Shown piece after piece: positions 33,942 to 43,150 of a stretch of DNA of 64,000 bases. Under the pieces are notes generated by a model, which worked only from the letters and a program-made list of their open reading frames with translations, did not search any database and was not told the DNA's origin. The position numbers and the translations under genes were made by a program. Within the stretch, counting starts at the first letter, position 1. Each line of letters starts with the position of its first letter. Source of the stretch: Girardinichthys multiradiatus (taxonomy: Eukaryota > Chordata > Actinopteri > Cyprinodontiformes > Goodeidae); contig NC_061797.1 of assembly GCF_021462225.1 (NCBI RefSeq), positions 799,001 to 863,000 on the forward strand. The letters run 5' to 3'.

Positions 33942-34637
33942 TGTGGCGGCCTGATTGGACACGCGTTTTGTTCACCTCCATGCCCATTTCTTTTTTCATG
34001 ACATGTGTCCTCCTGCGCAAAAAGGCGTTGTTGTTTTCCAGTTGGAACGCCGCTGGGAGAACTAATGTGTGGCAGTGGAGTGTGTGGCATTGACAGTTTG
34101 TGAGACAGCAGAAGCAGATCTTGAATTACCTGAGAGTTCGTCTGGCACACATCAGAAGCTCACCATTCGGATCGAGTGTTTCATAACGCCGGTACCGTGA
34201 GTGACAAAACAACCTGTCAGTTTAAAGATGCTGATACAGGTTGCTTAACTTTATGTGCCGCCGAGCACAGTGTTTGTTTATGCTTCCTTGTGCGTGTATA
34301 AAAAACACAAAGTTGAGTTTTTCCTTCTATTAGTTTTATGGATGGATTGGACTGGCGAGAAGAAAATCCTGGACTGGCTTATTTGTGTTTGAACTGAAAA
34401 TGTCTGAACTGAGGAAATCCCGAGCCATGTCCTTCTTTAAGTGAAGAGTTAATTTCTTATTGTATGGACTATTATTGATTTTTGTTGTTTTTTTGCTGTG
34501 GACAATTGAAAATTGTGGTTGTTGGGTTATTCTTAATCAATGTTTCAGGTGATGAGCATGTCTTTGCTTTTTTCCCTTGTGCTTGGTTTTAGATTGAAGA
34601 ATAAATATGTCAGGAAAGAGACCTGGCTGGCAACCCA
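33942..34637 (+). repeat. Gypsy 3' LTR (~696 bp)
   Basis: Begins TGTGGCGGCC right after the purine tract GGGAGGGGGAG and ends near CACCCA at 34,637. AATAAA occurs at about 34,600. The part from about 34,310 onward is repeated in reverse complement at 27,670-28,000. Exact 3' border is uncertain by a few bases. Confidence 0.75.
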
Positions 34638-34744
34638 GATTCCATAATACCTCACTCTTTTATGTAGCAGAATAGTCTACTGAGAGTGTGTAATAGCAGG
34701 TGTCCAACTCTGAATCTATGTGTGGCTGCAGCATTCTAAACACT
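34638..34744 (-). repeat. Dispersed repeat A', left part (Polinton target)
   Basis: Reverse-complement match to 27,325-27,640, with an internal deletion relative to that copy. It is interrupted at 34,750 by the Polinton and resumes at 57,543. Confidence 0.75.
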
Positions 34745-34750
34745 CCTGTT
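34745..34750. repeat. Polinton target-site duplication, left (CCTGTT)
   Basis: Identical to 57,543-57,548. The uninterrupted paralogue at 27,325-27,330 has the same hexamer once (AACAGG on the plus strand). Confidence 0.93.
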
Positions 34751-34970
34751 AGAGAATTTAAGTACACCCTTTCATCAAACTTTTTGACAGGTGGGTGGGA
34801 CTTCCGGTGAGGGCGGGACTTCCGGTTGGCGCCATGTGGGCGCCATGTGGGCAGGAGGTCACGTGGTCAAGCAGGTGGTGTGTCTAAGGGGGTGTAACCG
34901 TGGATGCTGATTGGTTGTCGTCATTAGGGGCGATACTTTAAGTGAGTCAATTAAAACACAGGGGTGTGTT
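34751..34970 (+). repeat. Polinton left terminal inverted repeat (220 bp)
   Basis: Matches the reverse complement of 57,312-57,542. The main difference is one extra 12-bp GCCATGTGGG-type unit on the right. It holds two GGGACTTCCGG (ETS-type) motifs, repeated GCGCCATGTGGG, a CACGTGG E-box and an inverted CCAAT box (TGATTGG). These suggest a promoter pointing inward; that is inference. Confidence 0.95.
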
Positions 34971-35520
34971 TAAGGGTGTTATTAATAATCTGTATGTTTT
35001 TTTAAGCGTAAATACATCTAAAAACAAAAAGACATGCATCCTTTTATATTTTAAAGGTATAATCAACTTAATGTTGACCTATCACATGAAATCCTAATAA
35101 ATGAACTGTGTAACCTGACAGAATTGTAAGTTCATTTTGCTTTTACAGCAGGACCTATTTTGTTGAATATATGAGCCAGTCTAAATCAGTTCAAAATAGA
35201 AAAGACCTAAAAAGTTAATTAAAAGATTGTGCTTCACTACATCGATGGAACGAGAAAAACCTTCAGCTTCTGCGTCAACATACTGGAAAAGCAGCTGAAA
35301 GAGGTAAGACGAATATGAGATTAACAGAAAAAAAAAAAGAACTTCAGTATACTGTTTCCAAGTTACAAATTGACTCTAGCAATGATGTGTTTGTTTTTGA
35401 ATCATGAGAGACTCCATTTTAGGAAAAAGGAAGGATAATTTTAGTTACCTGTAGCTTTTCTAAAACATTTACTTTTTCATCTTAGAGTAAAAGGTTATTC
35501 AGGGGGGTTACAGTTATACT
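34971..35520 (+). other. Polinton left interior: possible 5' exons, no clear gene
   Basis: Contains short intron-like GT...AG pairs (for example GTAAGTTCATTTTGC...TTTTACAG near 35,128-35,150) and a GAG|GTAAGA donor near 35,307. These could be untranslated or short coding exons of the multi-exon gene that starts at 35,893. I see no long frame. Confidence 0.35.
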
Positions 35521-35865
35521 ATATCCAACTGTTAGGGGCGATGTCAGGAAGGGCAGTTAGGTCTGTTCCTTAGATAACCATATCACCTTTGAACTCAAGA
35601 AGGGTTTTGGTCTTAAAACATAGTCTTTGCAGTTGAGATAACACTGTCATTTGGATTGCCTCTGAACCTCTGTGTTATTGGAGAAAGCTGCAAAAAACCA
35701 TTATCAGACGTTTTGATGGTTAGGAAAATTCCACAGCAGATAACACTGTCATGTTCTGGTATAAATACTGTGTGTAAAATGTTGTTCGGGGGCTGTTTCG
35801 TTGGTTAACCTCAGTGTCAGGGTCTTCAAATGCTGAATGTCTTTGAACCATAACACTTGTTACAT
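35520..35865 (+). repeat. LTR-like insertion related to the LTR at 59,038-59,391
   Basis: Shares several blocks with the reverse complement of the 59 kb LTR, including GAGATAACACTGTCATGTTC, GGTATAAATACTGTGTGT and CTCAGTGTCAGGGTCTTC followed by AAATGCTGAATG. No internal retroviral genes accompany it, so it behaves as a solo LTR inside the Polinton, upstream of the seven-exon gene. Borders are approximate and no target duplication was recognised. Confidence 0.6.
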
Positions 35866-35892
35866 TGAAAATACCAGTACTGTCAAGAAAAA

Positions 35893-36610
35893 ATGTCGGT
35901 AAATATTTCAGGAAACCTGGAAATTGTGGATTCTACTTCTAATAATTTACAAAAGTACAATGACATCTTTAAAAGTAAGTAAGTAAGTATTCATCTTTAA
36001 GAAATCATTAAATGCATGTGAATGTTCGCTAATTTTGTTTATATATATATATATATTGTTTATATATATATATATAAATATTTGTTTCTTTGTCATAGAA
36101 CCCATCGCTGATGACCTTGATGATTTCATCTTGACACAATCAGATTATGGTAAGTAAATGTTAAATGCAATAAAATATATATATATATATATTATAGTTA
36201 ACCCTTGACAATGTTTCAATTTATAGATTTGATGAGAGAAGTAAACCCGAATGATCAAGTTGGAGGATTCAGTGGCTGGAATCGACAGTCAAAATTGAGA
36301 AGGCGAATTATTTCCAAACAAGAAAAACCTCCAACAACAACAACATCTGAACTTTCTTCTAACAAAGAAATTAAAACTGATTCTTTGAATACTCCCCCGC
36401 CAATTATCATCATTTCCCCTGAAGACACACCGGATAAGTTACCGGCACCACCAGAAAGTAAGTCCTAAGAACTATCTGTTTTTCTTTGAGAGTGAATGTA
36501 TTTTAAACCTCAGATAAAACTGTTTACAGATTTGACTGAGAGCTCTGTGGAAGACACAGCTGTCGAGCAGCAGCAGCAGCAGGGTAGAAAAAAAATAAAA
36601 ATTAAATAAA

Positions 36611-36648
<38 letters not shown>

Positions 36649-37310
36649 TTTAAGCATAGTTCAATAAAATGTTATATAAACCTGTTTACAGATACATCCA
36701 AAGATACCACATTGAATCCGCCCACCAGAAGGTTGCTTTTCAAAGATCAAGACAGCTTTCAGCAGAGAGGCACCGTTTCAGTCCAACAAGAAGCGAAATC
36801 TGGAGGTTTTACCACAAAGAATCGGAGTAAGATTTAAAAAAAAACTTGTGTATTTTAAAAACTATTTTTGTTTTATTTATGAACGCTGTGCTGCGCAGCG
36901 TAAGATAACTTTTATTGTCTTCTGTTTTTACAGAATATTTAACCCCGGCCAAAAGACAGCGACTCTCTGCACTACAAAGCAGAGCAACAACGCTAGCGAG
37001 TGGATTAATGAACGGTACGTTTTAATTCATACATACTGAATTAATTTGAATTCCCTTTTTTTTTCAGCTTTTATGTGATTATTTCAATAAATATATATAC
37101 ATATTTTTATTTATTTTTTTTTTGTTCATTCTCCTTACAGAGGTAACGTTGATGGTAGGACAGATTGGCTACAGAAACGGACAACGCAGGAAGAAAGTCT
37201 CTACAGCCTCACGGGATCTTCGTAATAAGGCCTCAACGTTAACGCTTCTGGCAGCATGTCGGATTCTGTTAAAGAAGCATTTTGGTGACATCAAGGTGAT
37301 TTTAAACTGA
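35893..37310 (+). CDS. Seven-exon Polinton gene of unknown function, all introns phase 1
   Basis: Predicted exons: 35,893-35,974; 36,099-36,149; 36,227-36,457; 36,530-36,583; 36,692-36,826; 36,934-37,014; 37,141-37,310. Each junction has GT and TAG/CAG. All six introns split a codon after its first base and every internal exon is a multiple of three, giving 804 nt (267 residues and a stop). The start is the ATG at 35,893. Exon 2 is acidic ('ADDLDDFILTQSDY'), exon 3 has a Pro/Ile-rich segment, exon 4 ends in a CAG run and exon 7 is basic ('GQRRKKVSTASRDL'). The donor of exon 4 (GTAGAA) is weak. I recognise no domain; an early regulatory or DNA-binding protein is a guess. Introns contain AT dinucleotide runs. 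Confidence 0.7.
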
Positions 37311-37388
37311 ACTGATCACTGTGTTTTGTTTTTGTTTTTCTGTAGGTTAGTTTTATTTATTTATTTTTTTTTTCTTATGTTCATAGAA

Positions 37389-38279
37389 ATGAATGACCAA
37401 ATCAGACTTGCTCTGGATGAAATAAGATATTTAGTTAATGAACTTAACGAAATTCCCGTTAATGCAGAAGTAGCAGATAACATCGTTTTAAATGCATCTC
37501 CTGCTAACAGTGAAAATGTAATAAATGAAGATCAGCACGGTGACTTTTTAAATGTAATCAATCAGGCTCTTGAAGATTTAAATAGAGCACTGTCTCCACT
37601 CAGCATTCAGCAAAATGATCCACCTGACGCTCATCAGAATCCTTCTACGTCACACGCCGCAGATCGGCACGGTGACGTTTTAAACGTAATCAATCAGGCT
37701 CTTGAAGATTTAAATAGAGCACCGTCTCCACTCGGCTTTCAGCAAAATGATTCACCTGACAGTCATCAAATTCTTTCTACGTCACACGCCGCAGATCGGC
37801 ACGGTGACTTTTTAAACGTAATCAATCAGGCTCTTGATGATTTAAATAGAGCATCATCTCCACTCAGCATTGAGGAAAATGATTCACCTTACAGTCATCA
37901 GAATCCTTCTACGTCACACGCCGCAGATCAGCACGGGGGTCATTTCAATACGGACGTAGCAGTTAGTTCTGATCAAATAGGACGAAACCCTCCAGCCGTG
38001 GTTGAACGTGAACATTTTAATAACCATGAAATAAGGAGACCTTTTACCATACCGCCGCCCTGTCCAAGTAACGTTCCAGATTTAGCCGCATTCTATACAA
38101 ACATCATGCGTATTCTCATTGAATTAGCCGACGCAGCAAGATCTTTAACCAGACGTAACGACGTTGTGCAGCTGGAATTAGTGGGTGAAAATCTCAATCA
38201 TCACATCACATTTACTGTTACAGATGATGGAAATATGATCCTGCCTTCTTTCGAAAACTTCCTCGACGATTTAGTATAA
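37389..38279 (+). pseudogene. Polinton DNA polymerase B, N-terminal extension with three 44-residue repeats
   Basis: Starts at ATG 37,389 (an upstream CATAG|AA acceptor-like site precedes it). A 132-bp unit ('HGDFLNVINQALEDLNRA' core) repeats at 37,530, 37,662 and 37,794, with a partial fourth at 37,926. The C-terminal part leads to a TAA at 38,277-38,279. The same frame continues without another gap into sequence typical of Polinton polB N-termini, so I read this as the polB N-terminal region cut by a single nonsense codon. Alternatively it is a separate gene. Function of the extension is unknown; in some Polintons the N-terminus is proposed to supply the priming protein. Confidence 0.6.
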
Positions 38280-39888
38280 TCGAATGCAAATATACCTGTA
38301 GATAATAACGTGGAATTTGTTCTTCAGGTTGTTAATGACCCAGCAGGAGGTTCTAAGCGTAAAGCTGCAGGAACGTTAGACTGTGAATTGTTTAATAAGA
38401 AAATGCATCATTTGTATATTATAAACAATACCGGTAATCAGTTATGTTTTGCAATCAGCCTCGCACACGTCTCTGATCCTGAGCTCACGGATCACCGTGC
38501 TGTAGAACTGGGGAGGAGATGGCAGCATCAGGCAGGCCTCGACGAGCAAACAGCAGTTACTTTTAGTAATATTGGTAAATTTGAAACCATTCTGAGGAGA
38601 AAAATTTTAATGTTTCACAGAACCACGGGCTCTACTGCTCTGTGTAAATTTGAGACCAGTTTCCCTGATCGTTCAAACCCTCTGTTTTTGCTGTTATTTC
38701 AAGGTCATTACTATGGGATAAAAAATCTCAAAGGTTTTATGGGGTGCAGATATATTTGTAATTACTGTTACACCAGCTATGATAATGCAAACACACACCA
38801 TTGTGAAGGTTATTGTCCAGTGTGTCGAACATATGCAAGAAATTAGCAATCCTGTAAGCTGTGCAGGCTGTCAAAGAATCTGTCGTAGTTCCCCATGTTT
38901 CAGTAGACACAGGGAACCGCGCATCAGAAATAGTGCTGACAGACCTATGAGTGACTGTGAGTTGGTAAAACTGTGTAAAGTGTGCAAACGGATATACGTT
39001 ATTCCAATCAGTAAACCGAATAAACCACACGTGTGTAATGTAAAATGCAGTATTTGCGGTGAAAATGTACCCCCCAGCCTAGACATTACATGCGATGATC
39101 ATAGGTGTTACATTCAGCCTTGCAGTGCAATTAATCAGCTTGATGATAAACTGATTTTTTATGATTTCAAATGCCTCGTCAATGAGAGCGGCGTGCATAC
39201 CCCTTTTCTGGTCTGTGCTAAAACGTTGAAAGGTGATGAATGGTACGCTTATGGATTGAATTGCACCCAAAAATTTCTCCTGCATTTCAGGATGCCGAAG
39301 TACAGAGGCTTCACCTTAATAGCGCACAATGCACGTGGGTACGACGGTTACCTGATTCTAAATGCAATGCTGCAGTTAGGCATTAAACCTCATCTCGTCA
39401 TGGTAGGAAGTAAAGTTCTCTGTTTAACCGACCCTGATTACAGGTTAAAATACATTGATAGCTTGTCCTTCATGTGCATGAAGCTTAGTGCCATGCCGAA
39501 AGCGTTAGGCTTTACCGATCAAAGCAAAGGTTTTTTTCCCCACCTATTTTCCTCTGAACAACGTCTCCAGTATGTGGGGTCTTTTCCTCCTCCATCCTGC
39601 TACGCTGTAGAGCGCATGAGTCTTCAAGAACAACAGGTGTTTAGCAGCTGGTACAGAGAAGCGAGCAAAGAGGTCTTTGACTTTAAGAAAGAAGCTATTC
39701 GTTATTGTAAAAATGACGTTGAAATTCTTTCTCAAGGATGCTTAAAATTCAGAGACGAGTTCTTTAAGGAGACAAGTGTGGATCCGTTTAAAAGTATCAC
39801 AATAGCATCAGCCTGCATGAAGGTTTTTGTAACCTATTTCCTTCCTCCTCAAACCTTAGTCACCTCTGGACTACAGACGTGGCAGTAA
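38280..39888 (+). pseudogene. Polinton DNA polymerase B, Cys-rich N-terminal and 3'-5' exonuclease domains
   Basis: First part (to about 38,846) includes 'NNTGNQLCFAISLAH' and 'FQGHYYGIKNLKGFMG' followed by a Cys/His cluster 'CNYCYTSYDNANTHHCEGYC'. A frameshift near 38,840 moves the reading to the frame ending at 39,888. That frame has the exonuclease motifs of protein-primed family B polymerases: Exo I 'FYDFKC' (usual DxE, here Lys replaces Glu), Exo II 'AHNARGYDGYLIL' and Exo III 'YCKNDVEIL'. Exonuclease would proofread during self-replication of the element. The E to K change plus the frameshift indicate decay. Confidence 0.88.
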
Positions 39889-39997
39889 AACGTTCTCCAG
39901 CACGTCCATTCAATGGCTCGGCTGGATTGCAGACAGCAGAGCCATATTTATCGAGCATGCATTAAATAGGGGTGAAAAGAAAATCAGCCCATATTCA

Positions 39998-41091
39998 GTG
40001 GATGGGTATGCAGAGATTAACGGTGTCAAAGTTGCGTTTGAATTTTACGGCTGTTTTTTCCACGGCTGTAAAAAGTGTTACATGCCTCATGACAAGTGTC
40101 CGTTGAGAGGGGTCACATTTGAACAGTTTTACGCAGCCACTGTTGAGAGAAGCAAGGTGTTACAAACTGTGTACGGCCTTCGTCTCAAAGTCATATGGGA
40201 GCATGAGTGAATTGAAATAAAAAAATCAGACCCAGGGGTGATCAGCTTTCTTGAGAAAGTTAATGCACCCGAACCGATATCCCCCCGGGATGCTCTGTAT
40301 GGTGGACGCACCTGTCCTATGAGGTTGAGGTACACAGCGGGACCGGATGAAACTGTACACTATGTAGATTACACATCTCTGTACCCTTATGTAAACGCCA
40401 ACTGCGTTTTTCCCCTCGGACACCCCACCATCATTTACAAAGATTTTGATGACCCCAGCAGCTACTTCGGTATAATCAAAGCTGTGGTCTACCCACCACG
40501 TAACCTGTTGTTCCCTGTTTTATCTTACAGAACATCCCAAGGTAAACTTGTGTTCACTCTCTGCCGCACATGCGCTGAAATAAATAACCAGTCAGGTCCC
40601 TGCATGCATAATGATGAGGACAGAGCTCTGACGGGTGTATGGGTGAGTGTAGAACTCTGTAAAGCGTTGGAGTATAGTTATTGTCTTGCTAAAATCACAG
40701 AGGTGTGGCATTTGAAAAGAGAAGTGATACAATCTTTAAAGGTTGCATTCATTGCTTTTTAAAAGGGTAAGCAGGAGGCTTCAGGCTATCCGTCTGAAGC
40801 AGTGGATCAGGAGAGTAAGTCAAAGTATATAAGTGACTACAAACTGCATCAGGGCATCCAATTAGACCCTGAGAAAATCGAGGTGAATCCTGCCAAAAGG
40901 CAGGTTGCAAAATTGTGTTTAAACAGTTTTTGGGGGAAATTTGCGCAAAGAAGTGATCTGTCTCAGACCACAGTCATCACTAACCCTGAAGACTTTTTCA
41001 GCTTCATGTTCTCGAGTAAATACAGGGTTAACTATTTTAATTTTTTCAACCCTGAAATGTGTGTAGTGCAGTAGAATTTCAGTAAACGTGT
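39998..41091 (+). pseudogene. Polinton DNA polymerase B, palm domain up to the ERV-2 insertion
   Basis: The frame differs from that of the exonuclease part, so an indel lies between 39,888 and 39,998. In-frame stops occur at 40,210, 40,762 and 41,074. Motif A is 'VDYTSLYPYVN' and motif B is 'KLCLNSFWGKFAQRSD'. The segment between A and B has the TPR-like insertions of protein-primed polymerases. 'EFYGCFFHGCKKCY' near 40,045 is a Cys-rich stretch common in Polinton polymerases. The coding ends exactly at the target duplication of ERV-2 and continues beyond it in the same register. Confidence 0.9.
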
Positions 41092-41386
41092 TGTTGGATG
41101 GGTGCAAAAAACTTGTTATCACTCATGTAAAAACTTTGTGTTGCAAGGCACCTGCACTATGCCTTCCTCCCTGTGTGTGTGAGATCATTGTTATCTCTGT
41201 GTGAACCAGCCTCCTTTCTGTCTCACATACATACACCCTGTCTGAACTGTCTGTTGAACTGTGCATATAAATAAAGAGATAGGGTGTCAAAAACTTTGTA
41301 GTTTCACTGCAAAGTGGGCTACCCTTGCTGCAAGTAACTATGACTGTATCGTTCTTACCTCTGAGTTGACTCAATAATACCTAACA
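41092..41386 (+). repeat. ERV-2 5' LTR (295 bp)
   Basis: TGTTGGATGGG...CCTAACA, with ATAAATAAAGAG polyadenylation-type signal at about 41,269. Same as the 3' LTR except GACTCAATAATA here versus GACTAAATAATA there. Confidence 0.97.
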
Positions 41387-42360
41387 TTTATTGGTCCTTC
41401 GTAGCCGGATTAATTCAATAACCTTATTTCTCTTTGCTTTAACAGTGACTCTGGGATCCGTGGGGGAAGCCTGACGTCGAGCAAAGCACCGCTGCACAGC
41501 CTCCATTAGCCGGAGTGGCTGAAAGTCCCGGTGTGTGTGAATTCACACCTGGCCAGTGGGTTATTGCCTTCCTCGGCGCGGGGTGACTCTCACAGGGTCC
41601 AGAGAGTCACCAAGAAGTCAACTCTGAGGTGAGACAGTTTTAAAATACAGTTCATAGGAAAAGTACTTAACAGTCGTTGGTAGTGCGTCGCCGGTAAGGA
41701 CGCTGCATTCGGATGGTTTTATTCCACCGTGAAAGGAATAGTGACAAATTTGGTACAATCCCGCCGTGAAGGGGATTAAAGAAAACGACTGAGGATTATT
41801 CCCCTGCGAGGGAATAGAGTAAGCGCTATATAAATAAAAGAAGAAAAGTACTTAAAAGTCGTTGGTAGTGCGTCGCCGGTAAGGACGCTGCATTGGTATG
41901 GTTTCATTCCACCGTGAAAGGAATAGTGACAAATTAAGGTAGGGCCCCGCCAAGAAGGGGGCCAAATAAAACGACTAAGGGTTATTCCCCTGCGAGGGAA
42001 TAGAATAAGCGCTATAAAAGTAAAAAGAACGGAGTAAATTGAGCTCATAAAATAACACCAAGTTAACTTAGAAAAATTACAAGGTACCTGAAACTAACTG
42101 TGTGACTGTGTTGTGTGTGTATGGAGGACTAAGCATTTTAATAGAATCAGCAGGATTCTGCTAGTCTTGTGTTTTCTTTTGCCCAGATTAAAACTACGTA
42201 CTGGTGACTTTGGAGATTCAGGTCGGATTTCATTCCAGAAAATTAACACCGCTGCGAATTAGTCGCAGTAGAAGGCCGTGTTAATGTCCTCTCCATAAGT
42301 CTCATGCCAGTGACCTTTTATCTGGGACATTTATACTACAATTAAACTAACATAAAACAT
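41387..42360 (+). other. ERV-2 leader with primer-binding site and duplicated hairpin block
   Basis: Primer-binding site begins TGGTCCTTCG at 41,391. Two units of exactly 185 bp follow (about 41,660-41,844 and 41,845-42,029). Each has a GCGTC...GACGC hairpin (41,685-41,703; 41,870-41,888) and a TATTCCC...GGGAATA hairpin (41,797-41,816; 41,983-42,002), plus an ATTCC...GGAAT pair. Position fits a packaging/dimerisation region. Confidence 0.75.
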
Positions 42361-42361
42361 A

Positions 42362-43150
42362 ATGGGGAAGAAACAAAGTAAACTAATTGACTTAGAAGGG
42401 GAGGTAAAGTTTATGGAGAACTATGTAAAAGGAGCAGGTATGATCTGTCATAGATGGAATAAAAAATAAAAAACATGGGTTTTTGGGCAAATTAGATACA
42501 AAGGATGTCTTAAAATTACAAGGGGATCTAAAATTAGAAATAATGAAAACTAAAAAGAGAAAAATAACAAAGAACAATGGGGAAAGAACAGAGAAAAATC
42601 TCTGATTTAACAGAAATATGTACACGATGGCATAAAAATACGGATTTTCAGGTAACTTAATTATCACTGAAATCCTAAAACTACACGGGGATCTTAAACT
42701 GGAGATTATGCATTCAAAAGATTCAAGAGACAATAAAAAACCTTGCCAGATTATAATTTCAAAGGGGACTTTTCAGTCCCTGAGTGCAGACAGTTGATAA
42801 ACAGATTAAAACAAAAAGATGAATTAAAAAAACAACAATAAGAGCAGCTTTTAACTGACATAGACATAATACTGAGGCCTTAAGAAAAGCACAGGAAAAA
42901 ACTTTCAGCTTAACTGAAAACAAATAAAGGGGGGCGGACTGCCACCCATCCCAGGTTAGAATACCAAGGTAGCCCCAAATTATAAAGACTAAGAGGTGGT
43001 TTTAGAGGACGTGGTAAAATAAGTTAAAAGAGGAGGTGACAATGTGGACAACATGGAAACTGTCCAACTGGACAACCCAGTGAACAATGACTAGAGTTGT
43101 TAAAGAAGTAATCTGAGAGTAAAAGATTTTGTAGGCAAGTATTAGTGAGA
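42362..43150 (+). pseudogene. ERV-2 gag remnant
   Basis: Begins with Met-Gly and a stretch homologous to the ERV-1 matrix start, but frameshifts and stops follow within 40 codons, and the start-like segment is partly repeated near 42,578. No long frame survives and zinc knuckles are not recognisable. Homology to ERV-1 gag is visible only in the first ~200 bp and patches after that. Confidence 0.7.

Larger units (their letters stand above)
28370..34637 (+). mobile_element. Ty3/gypsy LTR retrotransposon, rearranged and inactive
   Basis: Contains leader and gag start (28,450-29,070), gag, protease, RT, RNase H and integrase (to about 32,690), then a Tc1-type insertion, then a purine-rich tract (about 33,929-33,941) and the 3' LTR (33,942-34,637). 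The 5' LTR is missing; the left end is replaced by the antisense fragment at 27,670-28,365. The integrase C-terminus is missing on this strand. A SINE interrupts gag at 29,080-29,340. The domain order RT-RNase H-integrase is that of Ty3/gypsy elements; related to the Barthez-like teleost lineage by general appearance only. Confidence 0.88.

Noticed and set aside
36030..36650. (AT)n runs as replication origin or regulatory element
   Set aside because: They lie in predicted introns and are ordinary dinucleotide microsatellites.
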